From Bacteroidales bacterium (lineage in GTDB: Bacteria > Bacteroidota > Bacteroidia > Bacteroidales > PXBB01): 64,000 nucleotides of DNA. The notes beneath the pieces are model-generated. The model made no database searches. It had not been told where the DNA came from and saw only the letters and a list, made by a program, of their open reading frames with translations. The translations under genes were made by a program, and so were the position numbers. Below are positions 28,520 through 36,080 of the stretch, piece by piece (the first letter of the stretch is position 1; the number at the start of each line of letters is the position of its first letter). The DNA is taken from NCBI GenBank assembly GCA_028698995.1, contig JAQVVM010000006.1, positions 40,371 to 104,370 on the forward strand. The letters run 5' to 3'.

Positions 28520-30364
28520 ATGGCAAAGAAAAAAATCTTTATTAGCAGTGTACAGATTGAGCTATCGGAAGAAAGGAGCGCTTTGTATGAGTATATCTGT
28601 TCTGACCCATTGTTAGGAAAGCATTTTGAACCGTTTTTGTTTGAGTTGCTCCCTGCTGTCGATCAAAGAGCTGATGATGTATATCTTAAGGAAGTGGAGT
28701 TTTCGGATATCTATCTGGGGATTTTCGGGAAATCGTATGGTTCTGAGAATGCCGATGGTATTTCGCCTACTGAATTGGAATTTAATCATGCAACGGAATT
28801 TCATAAAACCCGACTTGTATTTTTGACCAAGCATGATAATACGGATAGGCATCCGAAAGAAAATGCACTCATTACCAAAGCACAAGAAGTGTTGGTGCGA
28901 AAAAAATTCAGCACCGTTGATGAGTTAAAATCAGCTGTTTACGCTGCCTTGATTCGATATTTGGAAGAAAAAGAAATCATTCGTTCGGTGCCATTCGATG
29001 CCACACTTTTGAATAATGCATCCTTGAGTAATATTGATACCGAAAAAATCAAATCATTTGTTCGGCTTGCCCAGGAGCGAAGGGGATTTCCTTTAGCTGA
29101 AACAGAACCCGTGGAAAAAATTCTAACACATCTGAATTTATATCGTGATGGCAGACTGACACAGGCTGCGATTCTTTTGTTTGGGGCGGCACCTCAACGT
29201 TTCTTTATCAATTCCGAAGTCCGCTGTGCGTCATTTATGGGCACTATTGTCGAAAAGCCTATTCCTTCATACAAAGTTTTTAAAGGAACCGTTTTTGAGT
29301 TAGTAGATCAGGCGCTTGAGTTTGTGCTTAATAAACTTGATTATCGGGTAGAAACCCGTGCAGAACAAGTTGCAATTCCGGGTAGTTATGAAATTCCTAA
29401 AGATGTAGTTTCCGAAGCCATCGTCAACGCCATTGCGCATCGCGATTATACCAGTAATGCAAGTGTCCAGGTAATGCTTTTCAGAGATCGTTTGGAAATC
29501 TGGAATCCCGGAGCATTGCCCATGGGCTGGACAACACAAAAACTAAAACAATTGCACACTTCTGTTCCTGCAAATCCTTTATTGGCAGAACCGCTCTACC
29601 TTGCAGGTTATATTGAACGCATGGGTACAGGTACTTCAGATATTGTAGAAAAATCTTTAGCTGTAGGATTGAAAGAACCTCAGTTTATCCAGTCCGAAGA
29701 TTTTAGAAGTATTATCTTCCGATCGGGCACCCCCGAAGCTACCCCCGAAGCTACCCCCGAAGCTACCCCCGAAGCTGTATCCGAAATAAGAAAATTGATA
29801 CGTGTTTTGGATGGAGAAAAAACCAGAGTAGAGTTGCAACAATTGCTTCAATTGAAAGACGAAAAGAATTTCAGAGAAAACTATATCTATCCGGCTTTAA
29901 ATCTCACATTTATAGAATATACACTGCCCGATACTCCAACGCATCCCGAGCAAAAGTATAGGCTAACACCTTTAGGAATTAAACTAAAGAACGACCTGAA
30001 TATTTTGCAGAAACAAGTAGGGGAACAAGTATTTGAAAAAGTTACCCCGCAAGATGCCATGCATGTAACCGACCAAGTAACCGACCAAGTAAGTACCGAA
30101 GAACTACCGCAGGAGTTCCGTAGCAGTACCGTAGCAGTTCAAAATCTTGTTTTAGTTTTAGATGGCGAAATGAATCGGATTGATATTCAGAGAAAACTTG
30201 AACTGTCTCACGAAGGCAATTTCAGGGATGGCTATCTCGTTCCTGCGATTAATGAGGGTGTAATTGAAATGATTTACCCGCAAAAAAACCATCCAAAACA
30301 GAAATATCGCCTTACCGCTAAAGGAATGGCGTTGAAAGCACAATTGAAAAACAAAAACAAATAA
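28520..30364 (+). CDS. DUF4062 plus GHKL-type ATPase protein with winged-helix tail, inside the R-M operon
   Basis: The 614-residue protein starts with a DUF4062 domain (KKIFISSVQIELSEERSAL to FSDIYLGIFGKSYG, residues 4-75). The middle carries an HATPase_c_4-type ATP-binding domain with the N-box EAIVNAIAHRDY (near 300) and later IERMGTGTSDIV. The tail has a TPEA linker repeated four times, then two related winged-helix-like units (LDGEKTRVELQQLLQLK.. and LDGEMNRIDIQRKLELS..), each ending in QKYRLT. AlbA_2/HATPase regulators usually begin with AlbA_2; here DUF4062 takes that place. It is 1 bp after hsdR and overlaps hsdM by 1 bp. A regulator or an extra defence module are both possible. Confidence 0.8.
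   Translation: MAKKKIFISSVQIELSEERSALYEYICSDPLLGKHFEPFLFELLPAVDQRADDVYLKEVEFSDIYLGIFGKSYGSENADGISPTELEFNHATEFHKTRLVFLTKHDNTDRHPKENALITKAQEVLVRKKFSTVDELKSAVYAALIRYLEEKEIIRSVPFDATLLNNASLSNIDTEKIKSFVRLAQERRGFPLAETEPVEKILTHLNLYRDGRLTQAAILLFGAAPQRFFINSEVRCASFMGTIVEKPIPSYKVFKGTVFELVDQALEFVLNKLDYRVETRAEQVAIPGSYEIPKDVVSEAIVNAIAHRDYTSNASVQVMLFRDRLEIWNPGALPMGWTTQKLKQLHTSVPANPLLAEPLYLAGYIERMGTGTSDIVEKSLAVGLKEPQFIQSEDFRSIIFRSGTPEATPEATPEATPEAVSEIRKLIRVLDGEKTRVELQQLLQLKDEKNFRENYIYPALNLTFIEYTLPDTPTHPEQKYRLTPLGIKLKNDLNILQKQVGEQVFEKVTPQDAMHVTDQVTDQVSTEELPQEFRSSTVAVQNLVLVLDGEMNRIDIQRKLELSHEGNFRDGYLVPAINEGVIEMIYPQKNHPKQKYRLTAKGMALKAQLKNKNK
29729..29776 (+). repeat. 12-bp tandem repeat, four units, coding for (TPEA)4
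   Basis: ACCCCCGAAGCT is repeated four times without change. The unit is a multiple of three, so gain or loss of a copy would change the length of the linker between the ATPase and winged-helix parts without shifting the frame. Confidence 0.9.
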
Positions 30365-31929
30365 TGTTACAAAATAACGCACCATTAAAATCGCTTATCG
30401 ACAAGCTCTGGCAGAACTTTTGGGAAGGTGGCATTGCCAACCCTTTAACCGCCATTGAGCAAATTACCTATCTCATATTCATGAAACGTTTGGACGATTT
30501 GGAAGCCAAACGTGAGCGTGATGCCGAGTTTACAGGAGAAAAATACGTTTCACGTTTTGCAGGAAAATTCAATATTCCTGGCAGTAAAGAGAGCATTGAT
30601 AAAAACGAATTGCGTTGGAGCGTTTTCAAACACAAACCAGCCGATGAAATGCTGCTGCATGTGCAAATGAAAGTGTTCCCGTTTTTGAAAGATTTAAACG
30701 GAGAAACATCACCTTTTACCAAACACATGGCAAATGCTGTGTTTATTATGCCCAAAGCAAGTTTATTGGTTTCTGCCATCAATATAGTAGAAGATATTTT
30801 CAAGGAAATTGAAAAAGATGCCACCGAAGGCGGACATGCATTTCAGGACATTCAGGGCGATGTATATGAAATGCTTTTGAGTGAAATCGCTACGGCAGGA
30901 AAAAACGGGCAATTCCGAACTCCCCGACACATTATTAAACTCATGGCTGAACTGGTTGCCCCGCAATTGGGACAACGCATTGCTGACCCTGCTTGTGGAA
31001 CAGGCGGTTTCTTACTTGGCTCATATCAATACATTCTTACCGATTTAGTCCGTAAAAAAGACCCTGCCAAACTGAGTAAAGATGAAGATGGTTTTGAACG
31101 TGCCGCCATTAGCGCGGTGTTGACACAAAAAGTAAAAACCATTCTTGACCAGAGTTTTGTAGGTTATGATATTGATACCACCATGGTGCGCTTGGGATTG
31201 ATGAACCTGATGATGCACGGCATTGACGAACCCAAAATTGACTACAAAGACACGTTGAGCAAAAGCTACAACGAAGACAGCCAGTTTGATATTATCATGG
31301 CAAATCCGCCATTTACGGGGAATATTGACAAAGGCGATATTAACGAAGGGCTGAAACTGCCCACCACAAAAACTGAACTGCTGTTTGTAGAACGTATGTA
31401 TAATATGCTGAAAATGGGAGGAACGGCTGCCGTTATTGTGCCGAGTGGTGTCATACAAAACAGCGGCAAAGCCTTTGAAGCCTTGCGGAAACTGATCATT
31501 GAAACAGCCGAATTAAAAGCCGTAATAGCTGTGCCAAGCGGAGTATTTAAACCCTACGCAGGTGTAAGCACCGCTATTCTCATTTTTACCAAAGGCGGCG
31601 AAACAAATCATACATGGTTTTACGATATGCAGGCCGACGGCTACAGCTTAGACGATAAGCGAAACAAAATACCCGAAAGCGATTTGTCCGATATTGTGCA
31701 ACGCTATAGAGCTAGAGACGCCAAGAAAGACAGCGACAGAAAGCTGAAATACTTTATGGTGCCGAAAAAAGAAATTGTAGAAAACAACTACGACCTGAAC
31801 CTGAGCACTTACAAAGAAGAAGTGTATGAAGAAGTGGTATATGAAAAACCGAGTGTGATTTTTGGGAAACTGGAAAGCATGGAAGCCGATATTCAAAAAG
31901 GGTTGGCTGAATTAAAAGAGTTGATGTAA
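30364..31929 (+). CDS. hsdM: Type I DNA methyltransferase subunit M (N6-adenine)
   Basis: The 521-residue protein has the HsdM N-terminal helical domain (LIDKLWQNFWEGGIANP..IEQITYLIFMKRLDD) and the methylase core with the SAM motif DPACGTGGFLLGSY starting at Asp208 and the catalytic NPPF at Asn314. Together with HsdS it methylates adenine in the bipartite recognition site and forms the restriction complex with HsdR. The start overlaps the preceding stop (TAATG), and the stop overlaps the hsdS start in the same way. Confidence 0.95.
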   Translation: MLQNNAPLKSLIDKLWQNFWEGGIANPLTAIEQITYLIFMKRLDDLEAKRERDAEFTGEKYVSRFAGKFNIPGSKESIDKNELRWSVFKHKPADEMLLHVQMKVFPFLKDLNGETSPFTKHMANAVFIMPKASLLVSAINIVEDIFKEIEKDATEGGHAFQDIQGDVYEMLLSEIATAGKNGQFRTPRHIIKLMAELVAPQLGQRIADPACGTGGFLLGSYQYILTDLVRKKDPAKLSKDEDGFERAAISAVLTQKVKTILDQSFVGYDIDTTMVRLGLMNLMMHGIDEPKIDYKDTLSKSYNEDSQFDIIMANPPFTGNIDKGDINEGLKLPTTKTELLFVERMYNMLKMGGTAAVIVPSGVIQNSGKAFEALRKLIIETAELKAVIAVPSGVFKPYAGVSTAILIFTKGGETNHTWFYDMQADGYSLDDKRNKIPESDLSDIVQRYRARDAKKDSDRKLKYFMVPKKEIVENNYDLNLSTYKEEVYEEVVYEKPSVIFGKLESMEADIQKGLAELKELM

Positions 31930-33131
31930 TGAAGTTTGAACCATTTGAAAATATTTTTAGAGACTCTACTTCCAATTACACAAAGGTGAAAAAAGAAGAC
32001 TATAAAACAACTGGAAAATTCCCAATCGTTGACCAAGGACAGTCCTTTATTGGTGGATATACTGATGATGAAAAAATTGTAGTGAAAGAAAATCTCCCTG
32101 TTATTGTTTTTGGAGACCACACAAAGGCTTTTAAATACATTGATTTTCCATTTACAATAGGGGCAGATGGTGTAAAAGTATTAACATTGAAAAATGATGA
32201 ATACAATGTCCTCTATTATTACTATTTCTTAAAATCAATTTCGATAGTTGATAAAGGATATAGTAGACACTTCAAGTATTTAAAAGAAAAAAAACTTCCT
32301 GTACCAGATCGGGTTCGCGACCAACTCCACATCGCCAATGTTTTAATCAAAGCCGAAAACCTGATAGCCCAACGCAAAGAAAGCATCCGCCTGCTGGATG
32401 AATTTTTGAAAAGCACGTTTTTGGAGATGTTTGGAGACCCAGGCATAAATCCTAAGAAATGGCCAGTTAAAAAACTGGAAGAATATATTGAATATATGGG
32501 TGACATTGGTTCAAATGGAAGTAATGAAATGGTTGCAAAAAATCTAGAAATGCTTGATGTGGAAGATTATGCAATAATGATAAGGACAACGAATTTAACT
32601 AAAAATGACTTTACTAATAACATCAAATATGTAACACAAAAGACCTATGACTTCTTCAAAAAGTCAAAAATTTATGGTGGTGAAATTATAATGAACAAGA
32701 TTGGAAGTGCAGGTGATTTTTGGTTAATGCCAAAACTGAATCGTCCTGTAACGCTTGGTTTGAATCAATTAGTTATTCGACCCAAAAATCTTCCTACTCT
32801 TTATTTGTTTCATTATCTATCTACCGATTATGGCAGAATGATAGTTAAAGCACAGGCAAAAGGTGCTACTACTAAATCAATCACAAAAACTGCCGTTAAA
32901 GCTCTTCCGCTAATGTGTCCACCAGTTGAATTGCAAAATAAATTTGTGTCAATTGTAGAAAAAACAGAAGCCCTCAAAAGCCAATACAAAAAAAGCTTAC
33001 AGGAATTGGAGAATTTGTATGGGAGTTTGAGCCAAAAGGCGTTTCGGGGGGAGTTAAGTTTGAAAGATGAAAGTTTGTTAAGCTCTGTTGAGCCTGTTGA
33101 AGTAAGGGACTTACACCCTTTGAAAAAATAA
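31929..33131 (+). CDS. hsdS: Type I specificity subunit S, with repeat-derived C-terminal tail
   Basis: The 400-residue protein has two target-recognition domains (about 1-125 and 175-310), separated by the conserved helix RDQLHIANVLIKAENLIAQRKESIRLLDEFLKSTF and closed by a second one (LQNKFVSIVEKTEALKSQYKKSLQELENLYGSLSQKAFRGEL). It defines the DNA sequence methylated and cut by the operon. The last 14 residues (EPVEVRDLHPLKK and stop) are encoded by the left part of an intergenic repeat, also found at about 34789 and 35921, so the natural 3' end has been replaced or extended. The tail lies after the last helix and should not harm function. Confidence 0.9.
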   Translation: MKFEPFENIFRDSTSNYTKVKKEDYKTTGKFPIVDQGQSFIGGYTDDEKIVVKENLPVIVFGDHTKAFKYIDFPFTIGADGVKVLTLKNDEYNVLYYYYFLKSISIVDKGYSRHFKYLKEKKLPVPDRVRDQLHIANVLIKAENLIAQRKESIRLLDEFLKSTFLEMFGDPGINPKKWPVKKLEEYIEYMGDIGSNGSNEMVAKNLEMLDVEDYAIMIRTTNLTKNDFTNNIKYVTQKTYDFFKKSKIYGGEIIMNKIGSAGDFWLMPKLNRPVTLGLNQLVIRPKNLPTLYLFHYLSTDYGRMIVKAQAKGATTKSITKTAVKALPLMCPPVELQNKFVSIVEKTEALKSQYKKSLQELENLYGSLSQKAFRGELSLKDESLLSSVEPVEVRDLHPLKK

Positions 33132-33202
33132 AAGAACACCCATCTTTTTGCTTTCTATAAAATAAATTTGTATTTTTGACATTTTTATAGAGCTTACGAC
33201 GG
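33089..33202 (+). repeat. Promoter-bearing repeat A, copy overlapping the hsdS end
   Basis: This segment (from GAGCCTGTTGAAG to GAGCTTACGACG) is nearly identical to the right-hand parts of the long repeats at 34592-34900 and 35650-36031. It contains TTG at 33148-33150, 20 bp, then TATTTTTG at 33171-33178, a full Bacteroidetes promoter pointing right. Its first 43 bp code for the end of hsdS. A hairpin (GTGTGC..GCACAC, about 33203-33250) follows. Confidence 0.75.
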
Positions 33203-33252
33203 GTGTGCTCTGCTTCCCGTCATTAACGGGACAGGCTATGCAGGGCACACAC

Positions 33253-33374
33253 AAACTGCGGGCTTTAGCGGTTGGGACATCTTTCTTTGACATTTTTGGT
33301 AGTTAAAAGGAAAGTTTTATATCTTTGTGGATAGCTTGGTGGGTAAAGTGCCGCCGAAAGCCCAGAAGCCGATC
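33253..33374 (+). repeat. Promoter-bearing repeat C, copy 2
   Basis: It opens at AACTGCGGGCTTTAGCGG and ends in GTAAAGTGCCGCCGAAAG and CCGATC. TTG at 33296-33298, 21 bp, then TATCTTTG at 33320-33327 form a promoter pointing at the 33417 gene, about 90 bp downstream. The next base (33375) begins the gene-specific junction GTTGGCTGCAATATT. Confidence 0.75.
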
Positions 33375-33416
33375 GTTGGCTGCAATATTGACAACCCTGA
33401 TCGCAACAATAATACT

Positions 33417-34565
33417 ATGACAAAAGGAAATATTACAACACAAGGATTTATTGATTCTGCTACTATTCATGGAGCAATAGCTGCATTATCAATTGGAGAA
33501 ACTAACCAAATAAGTGATTGGGATTACCAAAGCCTATTATCGGCGACCTATCTCCTACTTTTTAATAATATTGGAATTATTCATGGGCCTGGTTATTATG
33601 CTGGAGCAAGTGGACCATACAGTAAAGTACTTTCTGGGCTTCCATTTTTAGAGGGTTTTCAATTTGATAAAACCAAGGCAACTCGCAATACCCAATTTTG
33701 GCTTAACCGTTGTCCAAATGCTTTAAAAGTCGCTTGGCAATCATTAATATCTGACGATCAATTCAAAAACTGGCAATCGAATTCAATAGAATTATTTTGG
33801 ATTTATCATTTTAAAATGTTTGGTTCTCTATTCAACGAGGAATATATACCAAGTATTTCTAAATTAATAAATTGTTCGGAGAAAGAATTATATAGTCTGC
33901 ACCATGCGAGTGAGGACAAAAAAGAGGTTTTAAATTGGCTAAAAGAAACATCATCGGAATCAGAATTTGCAAGAACTGCATGGACTGTATCAGCCTTAAT
34001 TCGTGGACGTTTTCATGAATATCTTGCCAATTCAAACAATACTCATTTAATATCACACCCATTTAGAAAGTTTGTTGAGAGAAAATTGAGTGGTAGCGAA
34101 GCAGCCAACATCCATAATTCTGAAACATACTTTACAAAAATTATTATCGGAAGTGCGTTGCTTGAAACAAATCAAGACCGTCGCATCAACACTTGGATTG
34201 AAAATATTAACAAGGCCAGAAAAGCCATTTCACTTAGTTCGATCGCATTACCGCACTCATCTCTTGATACAGATGCTGAAAGTCATGCAGCAAGGGCAGC
34301 AAAGATTTGCGGATTGCCGGCATCTCCTTCAATAGTTCATAGAGCAATAGATGCTGCAAGTTCAATTGGATTAGGATTACTTTTTACAGTAAAGCTTATA
34401 CCATGGACAAGGATTTTGAGTCCTATAGCTCAACAAACATATAAACATGAAAAAGGGAAAAGCTTGGGTGAGGACATTACGAGTTTGATCTTCAATAATG
34501 AAAAACGATATAAAAAATTGGCTTCTGATGTTCCTGGTCGTATTAAATGTATTATAATCAAGTAA
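33417..34565 (+). CDS. Unknown protein, single cargo gene framed by repeats (cassette X)
   Basis: I start at ATG 33417 (382 residues, MTKGNITTQGFID). A TTG start at 33327 would begin inside the promoter repeat, which argues against it. The protein is mostly helical, cytosolic, without signal peptide, and matches no family I know. It contains SHAARAAKICGLPASPSIVHRAIDAASSIG near residue 300. The gene is bounded by 15-nt complementary segments: GTTGGCTGCAATATT (33375-33389) before it and AATACTGCAGCTAAT (34577-34591) after it. Position directly after a type I R-M operon suggests a defence or addiction role, but nothing in the sequence proves one. Confidence 0.75.
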   Translation: MTKGNITTQGFIDSATIHGAIAALSIGETNQISDWDYQSLLSATYLLLFNNIGIIHGPGYYAGASGPYSKVLSGLPFLEGFQFDKTKATRNTQFWLNRCPNALKVAWQSLISDDQFKNWQSNSIELFWIYHFKMFGSLFNEEYIPSISKLINCSEKELYSLHHASEDKKEVLNWLKETSSESEFARTAWTVSALIRGRFHEYLANSNNTHLISHPFRKFVERKLSGSEAANIHNSETYFTKIIIGSALLETNQDRRINTWIENINKARKAISLSSIALPHSSLDTDAESHAARAAKICGLPASPSIVHRAIDAASSIGLGLLFTVKLIPWTRILSPIAQQTYKHEKGKSLGEDITSLIFNNEKRYKKLASDVPGRIKCIIIK

Positions 34566-34591
34566 TCTCAAAATGAAATACTGCAGCTAAT

Positions 34592-34900
34592 CGAGTGGAT
34601 GGCTCTGCTATCTTCCGATAGCAGAGTGCACCCCTCACACCACTGTTTCCGTCATTTAAAAAATAAGGGACAGGCCATTAAGATTTGGAGCAATTTTCAA
34701 ATAACCAACTGTCAATGTCTTCGAGTTTCAGCTTGATACTTGCTAATCTGATAAATTTTCGGAACGTTACTCCCACACATACCTGCCCTGAGCCTGTCGA
34801 AGGGAGGGACTTACACCCTTTGGAAAAATAAAAGAACACCCATCTTTTTGCTTTCTATAAGATAAATTTGTATTTTTGACATTTTTATAGAGCTTACGAC
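34592..34900 (+). repeat. Long intergenic repeat U, copy 1 (hairpin, spacer, promoter A)
   Basis: From left to right it holds CGAGTGGATGG, a perfect 10-bp hairpin (CTCTGCTATC TTCC GATAGCAGAG, 34603-34626), an outer AGTGG/CCACT pair, a shared spacer with the widespread CTGAGCCTGTCGAAGG element (about 34788), a short open segment ending in RDLHPLEK and stop, and promoter A with TTG at 34848-34850, 20 bp, TATTTTTG at 34871-34878. The promoter faces the 34928 gene, 50 bp downstream. The hairpin may terminate transcription of the preceding gene. Copy 2 is at 35650-36031. Confidence 0.8.
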
Positions 34901-34927
34901 GGTTAGCAGTAATACTAGAACGAAACT

Positions 34928-35635
34928 ATGTACAACTTAAATCAATTTATAGACGAACGAAATTCAGAATTATGGAATACCTTAAATTCTGAATTTAATA
35001 TTAGAATTGAGCCGTCAAAAAATCAGGAATATTCGTGTTTTACCCAGAATAATGATGCAATACTATATGTTGACGAAAACAATATCTGCAAGGACTCCTT
35101 TACTCACGAATTACTTCATATACATTTAAAGGAGAAAGAATTCTATTTAGGTTCTTCATTAAAACTTACGATAGCCCATAGTAGAATTTTAAGTAGAATG
35201 CTTTCCGAAGCATTAATCGAACACATAGGAAATTGTCTCGACCATCTGAAAATGTTTGAGATATACAAAAATTTGGGGTTTAGACAAGAGAAATTTCTTT
35301 TGGATTTTTATGATTATAAATGCACAGAATTTGAGATTAACGATTTGAGTAGAAATTATAAAATCGGAAACAAAATAAATACTAATGCTGTAGATTTTTA
35401 TATTGGAAAACTTGTAGCTATTTTGTGTGACCCAAACATTGAAAACGACTATCAAAAACCTTTGACAATATTAAAAAAACTAGACGCTAAATTATATTCT
35501 ATTGTAGAAAAGTTAATTGAAGACACTAAATCTTACAATTTAAATAATGAAGACATTTTTGTTTCATACAGAGATATTTCTAACGACTTCTACTCAAATT
35601 TAATAACGTGGATGAAAAACAATAAAATAGCATAA
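34928..35635 (+). CDS. Putative HExxH zincin, single cargo gene (cassette Y)
   Basis: The 235-residue cytosolic protein contains DSFTHELLHIHLKE near residue 62, a zinc-binding HExxH motif, followed by a helix with SEALIEHIGNC at about residue 97 that could supply a glutamate ligand, as in gluzincin-type peptidases. No other domain is recognised, so it is a putative metallopeptidase only. It is framed by 16-nt complementary ends: GGTTAGCAGTAATACT (34901-34916) and AGTACTACCGCTAATC (35635-35650); the latter starts on the last base of the stop codon. It has its own promoter in repeat U copy 1. Confidence 0.72.
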   Translation: MYNLNQFIDERNSELWNTLNSEFNIRIEPSKNQEYSCFTQNNDAILYVDENNICKDSFTHELLHIHLKEKEFYLGSSLKLTIAHSRILSRMLSEALIEHIGNCLDHLKMFEIYKNLGFRQEKFLLDFYDYKCTEFEINDLSRNYKIGNKINTNAVDFYIGKLVAILCDPNIENDYQKPLTILKKLDAKLYSIVEKLIEDTKSYNLNNEDIFVSYRDISNDFYSNLITWMKNNKIA

Positions 35636-35649
35636 GTACTACCGCTAAT

Positions 35650-36031
35650 CGAGTGGATGGCTCTGCTATCTTCCGAAAGCAGAGTGCACACCTCACACCA
35701 CTTTATCCAGACATTTAAAAATGCATGGGTAGGCTTCCATGGTCACGTACCTGCAAGCCGGCATGCTGGTACAGCGGTTTCCCGACCTGTCGGTACGGAA
35801 CAGGCTATTAAAATGTGGAGCAATTTTCAAATAACCAACTGTCAATGTCTTCGAGTTTCAGCTTGATACTTGCTAATCTGATAAATTTTCGGGACGTTAC
35901 TCCTGCACATACCGGCCTGAGCCTGTCGTAGTGAGGGACTTACACCCTTTGAAAAAGTAAAAGCACACCCATCTTTTTGCTTTCTAAAAAATAAATTTGT
36001 ATTTTTGATATTTTTAAAGAGTTTGCGCGAC
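35650..36031 (+). repeat. Long intergenic repeat U, copy 2
   Basis: Same order as copy 1: CGAGTGGATGG, hairpin at 35661-35684 (one mismatch), then a GC-rich insert with GCCGGCATGCTGG and CCGACCTGTCGG absent from copy 1, then the shared spacer, a short open segment ending RDLHPLKK and stop, and promoter A with TTG at 35977-35979, 20 bp, TATTTTTG at 36000-36007. The promoter faces the SGNH gene at 36081. The insert also occurs in the partial copy at 39505. Confidence 0.8.
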
Positions 36032-36080
36032 CCGTCAGCATTAATTTTAAATGATTCGATAAATTCTTAGAAATTCTTAA

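Noticed and set aside
29729..29776. 12-bp tandem repeat as a phase-variation switch
   Set aside because: The unit length is a multiple of three, so changes cannot shift the frame.
33327..33416. Upstream TTG start for the 33417 gene
   Set aside because: The extra 30 codons lie inside promoter repeat C and overlap its -7 element.
34592..36031. Repeats as a CRISPR array or insertion sequence
   Set aside because: Units are over 300 bp, separated by whole genes, and there is no transposase, cas gene or regular short spacer.
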